The translations under genes were made by a program, and so were the position numbers. DNA of 64,000 nucleotides, taken from an uncultured Oscillospiraceae bacterium (GTDB taxonomy: Bacteria; Bacillota; Clostridia; Oscillospirales; Oscillospiraceae). The notes beneath the pieces were generated by a model. That model was not told where the DNA came from, did no database searches, and was given only the letters and a program-made list of their open reading frames with translations. Location: contig CAAEOT010000029.1 in NCBI GenBank assembly GCA_900757655.1, positions 38,965-102,964 on the forward strand, in the 5' to 3' direction. Shown here one piece after another: positions 18,101 to 26,752 of the stretch (position 1 is the stretch's first letter; every line of letters begins with the position of its first letter).

Positions 18101-20317
18101 ATGGCTATTTTGGATGAACTGGTAACACAGATAGAAAACCCGGATCTGCGCGCGCGGATCGCTGTCGAGGTGGAGAAGTTGGCGAAGCAGAAGAAATTCG
18201 GCCTGGTGTTTGAAGAGCACCTGCCGGAGTGTACGCCGCTGTGGGATATCCCGGTGAAGGCGGGGCGCAAGGCTGCGCTCAAGACCGGCCATGTCAACGA
18301 TTTTTATACCGTGCTCGAGATCGAGGACGGCGTTGCCACCTGCCTCAACAAGGACAAAAGCGCCACGGCAGAGTTCCCTGTGGAGGAGCTTGTCTGCGTG
18401 GCGGAATTTGGCGAGCCCATTTACCCCTATCTCAAGCCCATCGACACGGTCTGCAACGCGCCGGACAGCGACCTGTGGCACACGCTGATTGAAGCGGACA
18501 ACTACCATGCGCTCCAACTGCTGGAGTACCTCTATGCCGGAAAGGTGGATTGTATCTACATCGACCCACCCTATAACAAGGAGGACTCCAAAGACTGGAA
18601 ATACAATTGCAATTATGTAGATAAGAACGACACCTTCCGCCACAGCAAGTGGCTGTCTATGATGCAAAAACGTCTCCGGCTTGCAAAGGGACTATTAAAT
18701 CCAAACGATTCTGTGCTGATTGTAACGATAGATGATACTGAGTACTTGCATTTGGGGTGCTTATTAGAAGAAGTATTTCCTGAGGCAAAAATAACGATGG
18801 TCAGCTCAGTGATAAATCCTGCAGGAAAAGCAAAAAAAGGTGGTGTTGATTTTTCCAGAACGGATGAGTACATCTATTTCTTGCAATTTGGGAATAGTGT
18901 TGTTTTACCCGAAGTGAGGGATGTGTCTAAAACACCAATCGCATGGGAGACTTTCCGAAGACATTCTTTGGCAAATGGGCGAGGAAAACACGGAGTTGGA
19001 GCCTGCGGTCCCAATCAGTTTTATGCCATCTATGTTGACAACAAGACTAAGAAGATTGTAGAGTTTGGGGAACCTTTGCCTGAGGAAATGTCGCGCTTTT
19101 CTGTGAAGCAAATAGAAGGGTGTACAGCGGTTTTTCCAGTAAGAGATAATGGCATTGAAATGAATTGGGCGGCTCCGCCATGGACAGCTAAGAAACTATA
19201 TGAGGGTGGATATCTTCGTGTTGGTAATGCAACGATGGATAAGCCGCAGCAGTATACAATCAAATATCTGACCAAAGGCGTAATAAAAGATGTAGAGCAA
19301 GGGAAGGTGACAATCGAAGGCATAGATGATGAAGGATATATCATTGGCTATTATGAAGCAGGGCGCGCAAAGGTTCCAACAACTGCGTGGTCAAAGATTG
19401 CCCACAATGCAACTTCGTATGGTACAGACATTCTGAATAAAATATTTACTGACGAAAGGTTTAACTATCCAAAATCTCTTTATGCTGTTCGAGACTGTCT
19501 GACCTTATTTTTAGCGAATAAGCCAAACTCGCTGATTGTGGATTTTTTTGCTGGCTCTGGAACTACACTTCACGCTGTCAATCTACTAAACGCAGAAGAT
19601 GGCGGTCAGCGAAGATGTATCATGGTTACAAATAATGAGGTGTCCGAAAGTGAAGCAAAATCACTTACGAAACGAGGATATCAAGCCGGAGACAAGGAAT
19701 GGGAACAGCTTGGTATCGCACAGTACGTTACCTGGCCTCGGACAGTCTGCTCAGTTTTGGGATGCGATGTGAAGGGAAAGCCTTTAGCTGGGGATTATGG
19801 AGTAGAAGCTGAAGACTATGTAATTGATGAAGAAAGTGCAATAGTATCAAAAACAACAGGAAAACCTCTTAGGACTACCGTGTATAGGAAAACGATGAGG
19901 CAGCTTTATCCAAGCCTTGCTCAGATGGAAAAGGCCGATGGCTTCAAGGCCAATGCCGCTTTCTTCAAGCTGGGCTTCCTCGACAAGAACGCCGTTGCCC
20001 TCGGCAGACAGTTCAAGGAAATGCTGCCGACGCTGTGGATGAAGGCGGGCGCACACGGCGCGTGCCCCAACATCGGCGAGACCGTGCCGGAGATGCTCAT
20101 CCTGCCGGATAACAAATTCGCGGTGCTGGTGGACGAGAGAGCATACATGGCATTCGCAGAAAAGCTGGACGAGCATCCTGAGATCGAAACGGTGTTCCTC
20201 GTGACGGACTCAGACAGCGGCTACCGGGACATGATCTCCGGACTGGATGTCAAGGAAAGCTACCAGCTCTACAGAGACTATCTCGACAATTTCCGCATCA
20301 ACGCGGTCAGGAGGTAA
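18101..20317 (+). CDS. Type III-like DNA adenine methyltransferase (Mod)
   Basis: 738 residues. Motif IV DPPY (155-158) comes before motif I FFAGSGTT (482-489), the beta-class order of type III Mod subunits, which methylate adenine N6. FRHSKWL after motif IV is also typical of Mod. AAGGAG lies 9 bases before the ATG. GC drops sharply from about 18650 to 19910 (roughly residues 185-605, covering the expected target-recognition region) and returns to high GC on both sides, suggesting replacement of the specificity region by recombination. It is followed after 6 bases by a Res-like gene, so the two may form a restriction pair. Confidence 0.88.
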   Translation: MAILDELVTQIENPDLRARIAVEVEKLAKQKKFGLVFEEHLPECTPLWDIPVKAGRKAALKTGHVNDFYTVLEIEDGVATCLNKDKSATAEFPVEELVCVAEFGEPIYPYLKPIDTVCNAPDSDLWHTLIEADNYHALQLLEYLYAGKVDCIYIDPPYNKEDSKDWKYNCNYVDKNDTFRHSKWLSMMQKRLRLAKGLLNPNDSVLIVTIDDTEYLHLGCLLEEVFPEAKITMVSSVINPAGKAKKGGVDFSRTDEYIYFLQFGNSVVLPEVRDVSKTPIAWETFRRHSLANGRGKHGVGACGPNQFYAIYVDNKTKKIVEFGEPLPEEMSRFSVKQIEGCTAVFPVRDNGIEMNWAAPPWTAKKLYEGGYLRVGNATMDKPQQYTIKYLTKGVIKDVEQGKVTIEGIDDEGYIIGYYEAGRAKVPTTAWSKIAHNATSYGTDILNKIFTDERFNYPKSLYAVRDCLTLFLANKPNSLIVDFFAGSGTTLHAVNLLNAEDGGQRRCIMVTNNEVSESEAKSLTKRGYQAGDKEWEQLGIAQYVTWPRTVCSVLGCDVKGKPLAGDYGVEAEDYVIDEESAIVSKTTGKPLRTTVYRKTMRQLYPSLAQMEKADGFKANAAFFKLGFLDKNAVALGRQFKEMLPTLWMKAGAHGACPNIGETVPEMLILPDNKFAVLVDERAYMAFAEKLDEHPEIETVFLVTDSDSGYRDMISGLDVKESYQLYRDYLDNFRINAVRR

Positions 20318-20323
20318 GCGGAC

Positions 20324-23149
20324 ATGAAAGTTGAATTATTCCCCTTCCAGAAAATAGCGCTTTCCAGACTGCGTCAGAGCGTAGCAACCGCGCTGGGCAA
20401 CTACCGGAGCACGCACACGCCGCAGGTGGTGTCTTACACCGCACCCACGGGAGCCGGTAAGACCATCGTCATGTCGGCGCTGATCGAGGATATTTATTAC
20501 GGAGACGAGCTGTACCCCGAGCAGCCCGAGGCCATTTTCATCTGGCTTTCGGATTCCCCGCAGCTCAATGAACAGTCGCGGCTGAAGATCGACCTGAAGG
20601 CCGACAAGATCCGGCTGAATCAGTGCGTCGTGATCAGCGACGATTCTTTCGACATGGAAGTGCTGGAGGATGGCCACATCTACTTCCTGAACACGCAGAA
20701 ACTCTCCAAATCCAGCAACCTGACAAAGCATTCCGACGGACGGCAGTACACCATCTGGGAGACGCTCTCTAGCACCGTGCGCGAGAAGGGCGACCGGCTG
20801 TACTTCATCATCGATGAAGCCCATCGCGGCGCGCAGGGCACAAGAGACCTTACGAAAAACACCACGATCATGCAGAAGTTCCTGAAGGGCTCCGAAGCGG
20901 ATCGTCTGCTGCCAATGCCAGTGGTCATCGGCATGACGGCTACACCGCAGCGTTTCAACCGGCTGGCGGAAGGCATCCAGTCCACTACGCACTATGTGAA
21001 GACCACGGCGGATGAAGTTCGCGCTTCCGGCCTGTTGAAGGATCGCATCGTCATTACCTATCCCGAACACAGCGGCAACGATATGGCGGTGTTGCAGGCG
21101 GCTACCGACGAATGGCGGCACAAATGGGATCACTGGTATCAATACTGCTATGAGCAGCATTACGGACAGGTCAATCCGATCCTCGTCATCCAAGTTCAGA
21201 ACGGCAGCGGGCATCAGATTTCCGCAACCGATCTGGACGAATGCCTGCGCATCATGGAAGAGCGGCTTGGCGACCGCTTCCTCGAGGGGCAGGTCGTCCA
21301 CGCCTTTGGCGAGGGTACGCCGACGATTCAGATCGGCGGTTTGGATGTGCCATACTGTGAGCCGAGCCGCATCGCCGATGACAAGCGCATCAAGGTCGTT
21401 TTCTTTAAGGAGACGCTGACCACAGGATGGGACTGCCCCAGAGCAGAGGTTATGATGTCCTTCCGCCGTGCAGTGGATCACACCTATATCGCGCAGCTTC
21501 TGGGCAGAATGGTGCGCACGCCCACTCAGCAGCACATCAACGTGGACGAGACGCTGAACGACGTGCATCTGTATCTGCCGCAGTTTAATGAGGCAACCGT
21601 CTATGATGTCGTGAAGGCGCTGCAGGACGAAGAAGGCGCAACGATCCCTACAGATATCGAAGCCGAAGAAATGGGACGCGGCAACTATGATACGCTGAGC
21701 CTGCGGCCGACTTATCAGACGCCGCCGCGCCAGCCTGGCAGGGAGCGCAATGAAAATCCTGACCAACTGTCCATGTTCGACACGTTCAGCAACGGTGATA
21801 CTTTCTCGGCACAGCCGTCCGGCGGAGAAGCTCCGGCAGAGCCGCCGCAGTCTGTGCCGCAGAGGCCGATATCGTCTGAATTGCCGACGCAGCCCACAGC
21901 GCAGGGCAATCCGGCACAGGCAGCTCCGGCAGCGCGGCCAACCACTGCAGAGCCGACACAGCCCGCGCCCGCAGCGCAGCCGCCGATCATTCCGGACATT
22001 GACCGCGAAGCCGTGGTGAAGGCCATCAATGACGCAGGCCTTTTGACATACGACGTGCGTAGAGTGCGCATCACCGGTTATCTCAAATCCATGTACGCGC
22101 TGGCTCGTTTCCTGACGCAGACCCGTATCGACATGGACGCGAAGGAAACGGTCATTTCCGATATCGTCGAAAAGATCCACGAGCACATTGCCCTTTTGAA
22201 GCAGCAGGGTATGTATGACGTCCTTGCCGGACAGGTACTGCAGTTTAAGCTGAGTGCACAGATATTTGATGTGTTTGGACGGTCGATTGACGATTATGCG
22301 ATCCATGATCTCCTTTCCACCACGGACACGGATATTGAACGTCAATTCCGCTTGGCGGAAACGCGCCTCGGCAATGAGGGCGTCGGCAACGCATACGTCA
22401 ATCACTACTACGATGAGGACGAGGTATTGACGCTGAAAATTCATGTCATCATCTTTGCCGCAAATGCCGATTGCATGGACGCGCTGAACGATTACGCGCA
22501 GCAGAAGTTCCATGATCTGAACGACGCGAATCGCCGCCGCACGGTTTCCCTGCCGGAGAAATTCAAAAAGAAGTATGATGACATCGTTTCGGACGGCGAT
22601 ATCATCAGTAAGCATAACTTCCGCCTGCCGGAGACCATTCGCATTCCGCATGAAATGGAAGGCGTCCTCTATAGGAACCATCTGTTCGTAGACGATTCCG
22701 GCACCGCGCTCATCAATCTGAACGGCTGGGAGCGCAAGGTCATCGCGGAAGAGGAACAGCATGAAGATTTTGTTTGCTGGCTCCGCAATCCGTCAAGAGG
22801 CTCATGGGCGCTGTGTATTCCGTATGAGATCGACGGTGAAAAGAAGCCGACATATCCGGATTTCCTGATCATTCGCCGCGATGGCTCGGACTACGTTGTC
22901 GACATTCTGGAGCCGCACGATCCGACACGGCAGGATAACCTTGGAAAAGCGAAGGGCTTCGCAGAATACGCGCGGCAGAACCCCGGCATCGGCAGGATCC
23001 AGTTGATTCGGATGCAGCGCGACTCTGTCGGCAGAGAGCGGGCGTTCCGGCTGGATATGTCCAAGAGTTCCGTTCGGGACAAGGTTTCCCGTTGTGCCAG
23101 CAATGATGAGCTGAACCATATTTTCGAGAGTGAAGGTTTCTTTCAATAA
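20324..23149 (+). CDS. Type III Res-like DEAD/DEAH helicase-nuclease
   Basis: 941 residues. SF2 helicase core with Walker A APTGAGKT (40-47), DEAH (164-167), GMTATP, and the arginine-finger stretch QLLGRMVRTP (about 387-396). A Pro/Ala/Gln-rich linker of about 80 residues (475-554) separates it from a C-terminal half ending in a nuclease-like fold: P845-D846, then D860-I-L where PD-(D/E)xK enzymes have a Lys. Whether it cuts DNA is therefore uncertain. The gene starts 6 bases after mod, consistent with a Mod-Res complex. Confidence 0.85.
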   Translation: MKVELFPFQKIALSRLRQSVATALGNYRSTHTPQVVSYTAPTGAGKTIVMSALIEDIYYGDELYPEQPEAIFIWLSDSPQLNEQSRLKIDLKADKIRLNQCVVISDDSFDMEVLEDGHIYFLNTQKLSKSSNLTKHSDGRQYTIWETLSSTVREKGDRLYFIIDEAHRGAQGTRDLTKNTTIMQKFLKGSEADRLLPMPVVIGMTATPQRFNRLAEGIQSTTHYVKTTADEVRASGLLKDRIVITYPEHSGNDMAVLQAATDEWRHKWDHWYQYCYEQHYGQVNPILVIQVQNGSGHQISATDLDECLRIMEERLGDRFLEGQVVHAFGEGTPTIQIGGLDVPYCEPSRIADDKRIKVVFFKETLTTGWDCPRAEVMMSFRRAVDHTYIAQLLGRMVRTPTQQHINVDETLNDVHLYLPQFNEATVYDVVKALQDEEGATIPTDIEAEEMGRGNYDTLSLRPTYQTPPRQPGRERNENPDQLSMFDTFSNGDTFSAQPSGGEAPAEPPQSVPQRPISSELPTQPTAQGNPAQAAPAARPTTAEPTQPAPAAQPPIIPDIDREAVVKAINDAGLLTYDVRRVRITGYLKSMYALARFLTQTRIDMDAKETVISDIVEKIHEHIALLKQQGMYDVLAGQVLQFKLSAQIFDVFGRSIDDYAIHDLLSTTDTDIERQFRLAETRLGNEGVGNAYVNHYYDEDEVLTLKIHVIIFAANADCMDALNDYAQQKFHDLNDANRRRTVSLPEKFKKKYDDIVSDGDIISKHNFRLPETIRIPHEMEGVLYRNHLFVDDSGTALINLNGWERKVIAEEEQHEDFVCWLRNPSRGSWALCIPYEIDGEKKPTYPDFLIIRRDGSDYVVDILEPHDPTRQDNLGKAKGFAEYARQNPGIGRIQLIRMQRDSVGRERAFRLDMSKSSVRDKVSRCASNDELNHIFESEGFFQ

Positions 23150-23171
23150 ATAAAAAAAGGAAGAAAAGCGT

Positions 23172-26100
23172 ATGAACGAACAAGCAATCGTCAGCAAAAT
23201 GCATGAGTACCTGCACACGGCCACAAAAGAACTCTGTGCATGGCTTGCAAAAATGCTGCCCCGCGTCGGCGAGGATTGGTGGCAGGTATGCGTGATGGAC
23301 AACCTGTCATTCGCTCAAAAACAATACGCCACAGAAAACGGCTACTCGAAGCTGGAGGATCTTGATCTTGCAGCTCTGCTTCGCGTGGCAGACAAATCGT
23401 GGTACGACATGCGTTCATTTGCCTATCTTCCAACCCGCGACCGTCAATGCGTCCGGGACATGATGAAGGTGCGCAACAACTGGGCGCATCTTGCCGGAGC
23501 CATCGAAGACAAGGACGTTGTGCTGCGGGATCTCGATGTCATTCTGGCGTTCTTTGAGAACGTGATGGTAACCAATAAATACACGCAGGGCATCGAAGAT
23601 TTCCGGCGCGAAGTAGAAAATGCCGATTTCTCCGCAGTCTTTGAAACCGAGCCAGTCAAAGCGAAAGCGCCGGAACCGGTGCAGGCAAGCACGGGAGGCA
23701 TTAAGGAAAAGGATCGCGTCTATCTCACCGGAGATCCAAACACCAAAGGCATGGTGTTCTCCGTCACGGACATTGGCGGCACCAAGCGATACGAAGTGTT
23801 CGTCGACGGCGAAATCAAAACCTTCTATGAAGGACAGATTCAGAAGATCGATTCCGCGCCGTCCTACAGCTGGGTGGATTTGAGCACACTGCAAAGTAAC
23901 CTGACGGCATACGAAATCAACAACCCTTCGGCGGGCAATCTATATTCGCTGAACGCGGCAAGAATCGATTTCGTGCCGTATCAGTTCCGCCCCGCTCTGA
24001 AGCTTATCAAATCGGATGAGCCGAAGATCCTGATTGCGGACAGTGTCGGTGTCGGTAAGACGATCGAAGCCGGTCTGATCGTAAAGGAGCTTGAGGCGAG
24101 AAGCGAACTGGATAACATACTGATCATCTGCCCGAAGCCGCTTGTTGCAGAGCGCAAGTGGGAACTGGAAATGAAGCGCTTTGATGAGGATTTCATCCCG
24201 CTCGACGGCGCAATCCTCCGGCAGGCCATATCCGACACCCACCGAGACGAAGAATGGCCGGTACGCTATAACAAGGCCATCATTCCGTATTCCATTTTGG
24301 ACAGCCGCGTATATGAGGGCGAAGATCACCGCAGAGGTAAGCAGTACGGGCTTTTGGATCTCGACCCCGCGCCGCACTTTGATCTCGTGATCATCGACGA
24401 AGCGCATCATATCCGCAACGGCAGTCTGGACAAAGACAAGGCATACGCATATAAGTGTGTCCGGTACTTCTGCGAGCACGCGGATGCAGTCATCATGCTG
24501 ACCGCCACCCCGCTGCAGACCAGCGATGACGACCTTTTCACACTGATGAATCTGCTGCGCCCGGACGTCATCATGGACAAAGACGTGTTCCGCATGATGT
24601 CCAGACCCAACGAATTCATTTACAGGTGTTCCCACGCGATACGCGGAGCGGGCGAAGGATGGCAGGAAGTTGCCATTGCCGAGCTGCAGAATATCCGATC
24701 CACACAGTGGGGCGAAAATATCATTGCCAAGAATCCACTGTACGCAGACATTCTGACGCGGCTGGCAAGGCCGGACATTACACGCGAAGAACGCGTCAAA
24801 CTCGTTTCCGACGTGGAATCGCTCCACAGCTTCAACACCATGCTGAACCGGACACGCAGAAAGGATATTCAGGATTTCTGCATACGCCGGTCTTACACGG
24901 TCGAAACCAGCTTCACACCGCAGCAGTATGACCTGCATAACGAACTGCTGAGATTTGAATACGAAGCGCTTTCCAAGCTCCACAATGTGCGCTGCATTCC
25001 CTTCATGATGAGCACGATCCGACGTCAGGCGGCAAGCTGCATCTTCGGGCTCGCGCCCCACATCCGGGATCTGATCACACGGCGCTTTGACCAGATGGTT
25101 GAAGACCCGGATGTAGACATGGATGAGTACGATCTGGACGGAAAAGCCACGTCCACATTGATGGCGTTGGCTCATCATGTGCTGGAGCTCGCAGATCTGC
25201 TGCCGGAAGACGACCCGAAGTTCGATAGCATCTGCACGGTGATCGACGAAAAGCAGAAGCTGGAAAACAACAAGATCATCCTCTTCAGCTCGTTCCGGCA
25301 TACACTTGCCTATCTGGAAAAGAAGCTGCGTAGCCGCAATTATCGCGTCGCGCAGATCAACGGCAGCGTCAAGGACGATGACCGTCGCGCACTGCGTGAA
25401 CGGTTTGAGCTGGACAAGGCAGACCCGGATGCGCTGGACATCCTGCTCTTCACAGAGGTAGGCTCAGAAGGTTTGGACTACCAGTTCTGCGACACCATGA
25501 TCAACTATGATCTGCCATGGAACCCGATGTGCATTGAACAGCGTATCGGTCGAATCGACCGTCGTGGCCAGAAGAGCGAAGCGGTCAACATTTATAACAT
25601 TATCACGGCGGACACCGTGGACGCGGACATCTACTCCCGCTGCCTGATGCGAATTGGCATATTCGAGCGTAGCATCGGCGAATGCGAAGAAGTACTCGGC
25701 GCAATCGGTGCGCAGATCGAGCAGATCGCTGTGAATACCGCTTTGACCGATGAAGAGCGACGTCGCAAGCTGGAGCAGATGGCGGATAACGAAATCCGCC
25801 GTATGCAGGAACTCAGCAAGTTGGAAGATGAAGAGCGGGCGCTGTTCGGTTTCGATCTCTCAAACTACACAGCAGCAAAGGAAATTAAGGACGCAGAAAG
25901 CCCGTGGATTTCGCCACTCAGCATTCAGCGGCTTGTTGAACGTTATTTAAGAGACCGGCTCGGCGAAGGCCAGTACATCATCGGCGCATCTGAACTCAAG
26001 CAGATTCGTCTGAGCCGTGAAGCTCGGTTAACGCTTCTTGAAGATTTCCGCAGGCTGTCAAATATCAAATCGGCATTGAAGCGCAGATGGGAGAATTACC

Positions 26101-26750
26101 TGAAGGGCTCCGAGCCGATGCACCGGCTGACATTTACATCGGAGACCGCGTCGAAAGAACGGCGGGCGTTCTTCATTACCCCCATGCATCCGCTGGTCAA
26201 GCAGGCAGCCAAATACTACGCCACCAGTCAGGTGTCGTATATCCATTTGGAATACTATTCCGAGGAACTGCCGGAGGGTACATATCCGTTCTCCATTTAC
26301 GCGTGGAGCTATGTCGGGCTGAACCCGATGTTCCGCGTCGTGCCGATTTGCGAGAACGAACTGCTGGCGGCAGAGCTCATGGATATCCTGCAGGACGCGA
26401 ATACTTCTACAACCAGCATTACTGTTGACAAGGGCACGTGGGCTGGCTTGGAAGGTATGCACATCGCTCTATGGCAGCGGGAAAAAGAGACGTATCTCGC
26501 CGGAATCCAGAGCACTGCAAACTATAAGCTGGAGAGCATCAGCAGTAACTACAGGAACCGGAAGAGAACGCTGGAGCAGAAAATCCGTGACGCATTCGAC
26601 GAGAAGATTCGCAGGATGTACCAGAGCGAGCTCGGCACCGCTACCGAAAAATATCAGATAAAAGTTGACGAAATTAACGACCGCGCTTCCCGCGCGGATA
26701 TCCACACATCTCTGATTGCAAACGGCATCATCGAGATCAAGAGGGGTTAA
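23172..26750 (+). CDS. HEPN (Swt1-like) and SNF2-family helicase fusion
   Basis: 1192 residues. N-terminal alpha-helical domain (about 1-130) resembles Swt1-type HEPN and includes RNNWAH (R101 to H106), the R-x4-H signature of HEPN ribonucleases. A small beta domain (about 170-235) follows, then a SNF2/HepA ATPase: DSVGVGKT (290-297), DEAH (409-412), TATPLQT, and GLDYQF with RIGRIDRRGQ (about 790-799). The C-terminal 300 residues are unassigned. A weak AAAGGAAGAAAAGCGT leader precedes ATG. The gene lies between the Res-like and Hsp90-like genes. SNF2 proteins of this kind remodel or translocate on DNA in several defence systems; an RNase role for the HEPN part is inference. Confidence 0.83.
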   Translation: MNEQAIVSKMHEYLHTATKELCAWLAKMLPRVGEDWWQVCVMDNLSFAQKQYATENGYSKLEDLDLAALLRVADKSWYDMRSFAYLPTRDRQCVRDMMKVRNNWAHLAGAIEDKDVVLRDLDVILAFFENVMVTNKYTQGIEDFRREVENADFSAVFETEPVKAKAPEPVQASTGGIKEKDRVYLTGDPNTKGMVFSVTDIGGTKRYEVFVDGEIKTFYEGQIQKIDSAPSYSWVDLSTLQSNLTAYEINNPSAGNLYSLNAARIDFVPYQFRPALKLIKSDEPKILIADSVGVGKTIEAGLIVKELEARSELDNILIICPKPLVAERKWELEMKRFDEDFIPLDGAILRQAISDTHRDEEWPVRYNKAIIPYSILDSRVYEGEDHRRGKQYGLLDLDPAPHFDLVIIDEAHHIRNGSLDKDKAYAYKCVRYFCEHADAVIMLTATPLQTSDDDLFTLMNLLRPDVIMDKDVFRMMSRPNEFIYRCSHAIRGAGEGWQEVAIAELQNIRSTQWGENIIAKNPLYADILTRLARPDITREERVKLVSDVESLHSFNTMLNRTRRKDIQDFCIRRSYTVETSFTPQQYDLHNELLRFEYEALSKLHNVRCIPFMMSTIRRQAASCIFGLAPHIRDLITRRFDQMVEDPDVDMDEYDLDGKATSTLMALAHHVLELADLLPEDDPKFDSICTVIDEKQKLENNKIILFSSFRHTLAYLEKKLRSRNYRVAQINGSVKDDDRRALRERFELDKADPDALDILLFTEVGSEGLDYQFCDTMINYDLPWNPMCIEQRIGRIDRRGQKSEAVNIYNIITADTVDADIYSRCLMRIGIFERSIGECEEVLGAIGAQIEQIAVNTALTDEERRRKLEQMADNEIRRMQELSKLEDEERALFGFDLSNYTAAKEIKDAESPWISPLSIQRLVERYLRDRLGEGQYIIGASELKQIRLSREARLTLLEDFRRLSNIKSALKRRWENYLKGSEPMHRLTFTSETASKERRAFFITPMHPLVKQAAKYYATSQVSYIHLEYYSEELPEGTYPFSIYAWSYVGLNPMFRVVPICENELLAAELMDILQDANTSTTSITVDKGTWAGLEGMHIALWQREKETYLAGIQSTANYKLESISSNYRNRKRTLEQKIRDAFDEKIRRMYQSELGTATEKYQIKVDEINDRASRADIHTSLIANGIIEIKRG

Positions 26751-26752
26751 TC

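Noticed and set aside
20336..22762. 808-codon minus-strand frame opposite the Res-like gene
   Set aside because: Same reason: antisense of a real gene, Arg/His-rich, without domain signature.
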